Shown here one piece after another: positions 5,648 to 7,241 of a stretch of 7,241 nucleotides of DNA (the stretch's first letter is position 1; each line of letters opens with the position of its first letter). Below the pieces are notes generated by a model that did no database searches, was not told the DNA's origin, and saw only the letters and a program-made list of their open reading frames with translations. The stretch covers positions 1-7,241 of the forward strand of contig JAFSFN010000047.1 in the NCBI GenBank assembly GCA_017435185.1, read 5' to 3'. This DNA comes from Clostridia bacterium. Lineage in GTDB: Bacteria > Bacillota > Clostridia > Christensenellales > CAG-138. Both the position numbers and the translations under genes were made by a program.

Positions 5648-6173
5648 CTCGCCTCTATCCGTCGTAAAAGATGTTATTTCACGCCCATTCACGCTTTATG
5701 ACGTATTGGGAAACAGTCGTCTGGGGTGGGTGGATATATCGCTTCTTAATGCCTTTGAGCAGTTCGAGCAAAGCCTGTCTGTTCATCTCGATATACAATG
5801 TGCTTTCACGCCATACGGAAGTCTTTCCCACGCATTCGGTAAAGCAATGCATTTTTCTTCATTGACTATGCCCATTGATAAACTACGCATCGAAGCGATG
5901 CGTTCAGGGCTTTTCTCATATATAGAGCCGGGCTTTTTATCGCCCACATGGGTTCACGCAGAAATAGATTCAAAGCCTCCGCCCATGCTCGGCCCCGAAT
6001 CATATGCTTCGGAAGTGATATTTTTGAATCAAGCCTTATCTCTTGAACCTCTCCCGCTTTTCACAAAAAAGACTGAAGAACGCCTTTTGAAATTTCAGGC
6101 ATCACACAATATTGCCAAAACAGGTATAACCGACATCCAAACTTGGAAATTTATTAAAATAGGTAGTGACTAA
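5589..6173 (+). CDS. M15-like peptidase domain protein with C-terminal peptidoglycan-binding domain
   Basis: A 194-residue protein. Residues about 29-130 resemble zinc D-Ala-D-Ala carboxypeptidases of the M15 group: the stretch around 71-89 has the pattern Ser-x-His-x-x-Gly-x-Ala, and WVH (121-123) fits the last zinc-binding His. The usual HxxxxxxD zinc motif reads H81...H88, with His in place of Asp. Residues about 145-190 fit a peptidoglycan-binding (PG_binding_1) domain, ending in the characteristic DxQTW pattern (182-186). A cell-wall role would need export, but no signal peptide is seen. An in-frame stop at 5580-5582 rules out an upstream extension, and the next usable start codon is a TTG at codon 40. 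No ribosome binding site precedes 5589. The gene is divergent from the hslO operon and ends 62 nt before the phosphofructokinase ATG, with no terminator between. Coding: confident; family assignment: moderate; start: uncertain. It could be a 5'-truncated or diverged enzyme. Confidence 0.75.
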   Translation: MQTLFIVDSDNRTLIKRSFISPLSVVKDVISRPFTLYDVLGNSRLGWVDISLLNAFEQFEQSLSVHLDIQCAFTPYGSLSHAFGKAMHFSSLTMPIDKLRIEAMRSGLFSYIEPGFLSPTWVHAEIDSKPPPMLGPESYASEVIFLNQALSLEPLPLFTKKTEERLLKFQASHNIAKTGITDIQTWKFIKIGSD

Positions 6174-6195
6174 GAAGTGCGCAATATGTTATAAT
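6166..6195 (+). promoter_or_regulatory. Promoter of the phosphofructokinase gene (extended -10)
   Basis: A perfect TATAAT (6190-6195) is preceded by TG one base upstream (6187-6188), an extended -10. GTGACT (6166-6171) is a four-of-six -35 at 18 bp and overlaps the stop codon of the preceding gene. The predicted start is near 6202, leaving a leader of about 34 nt that contains GGAGG (6224-6228) seven bases before the ATG. Confidence 0.75.
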
Positions 6196-6206
6196 GTAGC
6201 GGCTAC
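6196..6206. other. Short palindrome at the phosphofructokinase transcription start
   Basis: GTAGC-G-GCTAC is a perfect 5-bp inverted repeat around one central base, directly after the -10 and across the predicted start point. This is a position where a repressor could bind, or where a small hairpin could form at the mRNA 5' end. At this length chance is a fair explanation. Confidence 0.25.
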
Positions 6207-6235
6207 TAAAGAATGTCATTTTTGGAGGTTATAAA

Positions 6236-7241
6236 ATGTCAAACATACTTAAAGGTTCATGTATCATCGGTCAGTCAGGCGGCCCCACATCCGTTATCAA
6301 TGCAAGTGCATACGGCGTAATCCGCACTGCTCTTGACAGCCCGTTCATCACCAAGGTATACGGTGCTGCTCACGGTATCCGCGGCGTTCTTGATGATCAG
6401 CTCTTCGACATGGGCGAAGAAGATGCATACGAGCTCGAGCTCCTTTTGCACACTCCTTCCTCAGCTCTCGGCTCCTGCCGTTACAAGCTCAAGGACAGCG
6501 AAGAAGATGATACAGATTATAAGCGCATACTCGAGATCTTCCAGAGGTATGATGTTCGTTATTTCTTCTATAACGGCGGTAACGACTCAATGGATACTTG
6601 CAACAAGATCTCAAAATATATGCAGAAAGTCGGCTATGACTGCCGCATAATGGGTGTTCCCAAGACAATAGATAACGATCTTTGGGGAACAGACCACTGC
6701 CCCGGTTATGCTTCCGCTGCAAAATACATTGCAACAAGCTGCATGGAACTCTACTTTGACGCACGTGTTTATGATACAAGCATCGTCTGCATCATGGAAT
6801 GCATGGGTCGTCACGCAGGCTGGCTCACAGCAGCTGCTTCCGTTGCTTCACACTTGGGTCAGGGTCCCGACCTTGTTTATCTTCCCGAGCGTGACTTCGA
6901 CCTCAACAAGTTCATTGAAGATGTTCGCAGAGTATACAACGAAACAGGCAAGTGCCTCGTTGCAGTTTCCGAAGGTATCCACGATAAGGATGGTAAGTTG
7001 ATCGTTGAATATGGCGCAGATAACGCAGCAACAGACGCTTTCGGCCACAAACAGCTCGGTGGTCTTGCAGCTTACCTCGCTTCAGTTATCAAGCAGGAAA
7101 TCAATGTTAAAGTTCGTGACATCGAGTTCTCACTTCTCCAGCGCTGTGCAGCACACTGTGCTTCAGAAATCGATGTTCAGGAATCGTTCCTTGCAGGTAA
7201 AAAGGCTGTTGAGTGTGCTCTCTTAGGCATTTCTGACAAGA
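6236..7241 (+). CDS. pfp: Pyrophosphate-dependent 6-phosphofructokinase, N-terminal 335 residues (3' end outside window)
   Basis: Phosphorylates fructose 6-phosphate to fructose 1,6-bisphosphate in glycolysis, in the cytoplasm, using pyrophosphate (EC 2.7.1.90), and is freely reversible. The frame runs from ATG at 6236, with GGAGG 7 nt upstream, to the window end without a stop. Motifs in order: GQSGGPTSVIN (12-22, phosphate donor loop), GGNDS (114-118), PKTIDND (142-148, catalytic region), MGRHAGW (190-196, substrate binding), SEGI (245-248) and RDIEFSLLQR (294-303). Asp at the second variable position of the GG(N)DS motif and Lys in PKTIDND are the usual marks of pyrophosphate rather than ATP use; ATP enzymes have Gly at both. 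Asn replaces the Asp usual in GGDxS, which I believe is common in this Clostridia-type clade but did not check. Codons favour ATC, AAC, GGT, CGT, TTC and CTC far more than the neighbours do, pointing to high expression. Most of the protein is present; relatives are usually somewhat over 400 residues. Confidence 0.93.
   Translation, partial: MSNILKGSCIIGQSGGPTSVINASAYGVIRTALDSPFITKVYGAAHGIRGVLDDQLFDMGEEDAYELELLLHTPSSALGSCRYKLKDSEEDDTDYKRILEIFQRYDVRYFFYNGGNDSMDTCNKISKYMQKVGYDCRIMGVPKTIDNDLWGTDHCPGYASAAKYIATSCMELYFDARVYDTSIVCIMECMGRHAGWLTAAASVASHLGQGPDLVYLPERDFDLNKFIEDVRRVYNETGKCLVAVSEGIHDKDGKLIVEYGADNAATDAFGHKQLGGLAAYLASVIKQEINVKVRDIEFSLLQRCAAHCASEIDVQESFLAGKKAVECALLGISDK

Noticed and set aside
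6489..6779. Minus-strand frames opposite the phosphofructokinase
   Set aside because: The plus strand encodes an unbroken, motif-complete phosphofructokinase; the opposite frames have no supporting signals.

Overview
The window looks like chromosomal DNA from a low-to-moderate GC member of the Clostridia, probably near the Oscillospiraceae/Ruminococcaceae. The grounds are a Clostridia-type pyrophosphate-dependent phosphofructokinase, a four-cysteine Hsp33, strong AGGAGG-type ribosome binding sites, a tRNA with encoded CCA, and a modular hairpin repeat that resembles (from memory, not checked) intergenic repeats common in gut Clostridia. The lineage is an inference; no database was used.

Layout. 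(1) 1-396: the 3' end of a plus-strand membrane protein gene that starts outside the window. (2) 397-847: a gene-free stretch packed with structured DNA. It holds two hairpins (428-482), a 97-bp element with hairpin-forming inverted ends (486-582), three intrinsic-terminator hairpins, a 113-bp imperfect palindrome (693-805), and a 36-bp direct repeat that duplicates the 3' end of the neighbouring tRNA plus half its terminator. (3) 848-965: tRNA-Ala(GGC) on the minus strand with its own promoter. (4) 988-5463: a tightly packed minus-strand operon. In transcription order it encodes a class I SAM methyltransferase, the redox chaperone Hsp33 (hslO), a TPR-repeat protein of unknown function, and a THUMP-domain RNA methyltransferase, then runs into the tRNA gene and its terminator. 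(5) 5464-6173: a small doubtful minus-strand ORF and a divergent plus-strand gene for an M15-like peptidase domain fused to a peptidoglycan-binding domain. (6) 6166-7241: a promoter and the first 335 codons of a pyrophosphate-dependent phosphofructokinase, cut by the window end.

How the genes fit together. The operon genes are separated by 2 nt or overlap by 4 nt (ATGA), so they are probably translationally coupled. Hsp33 protects proteins under oxidative stress and the last gene modifies structured RNA, so the operon has a loose protein/RNA quality theme, with the TPR protein as its unexplained member. The phosphofructokinase is an independent, apparently highly expressed glycolytic gene.

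Most unusual signals: the duplicated tRNA end next to a long palindrome; the inverted-end repeat whose two ends differ by compensatory base-pair changes; the M15-like protein with a substituted zinc-ligand position and no visible signal peptide; and divergent promoter-like elements that sit almost directly on the start codons. I found no CRISPR array, transposase, phage cassette or defence system.
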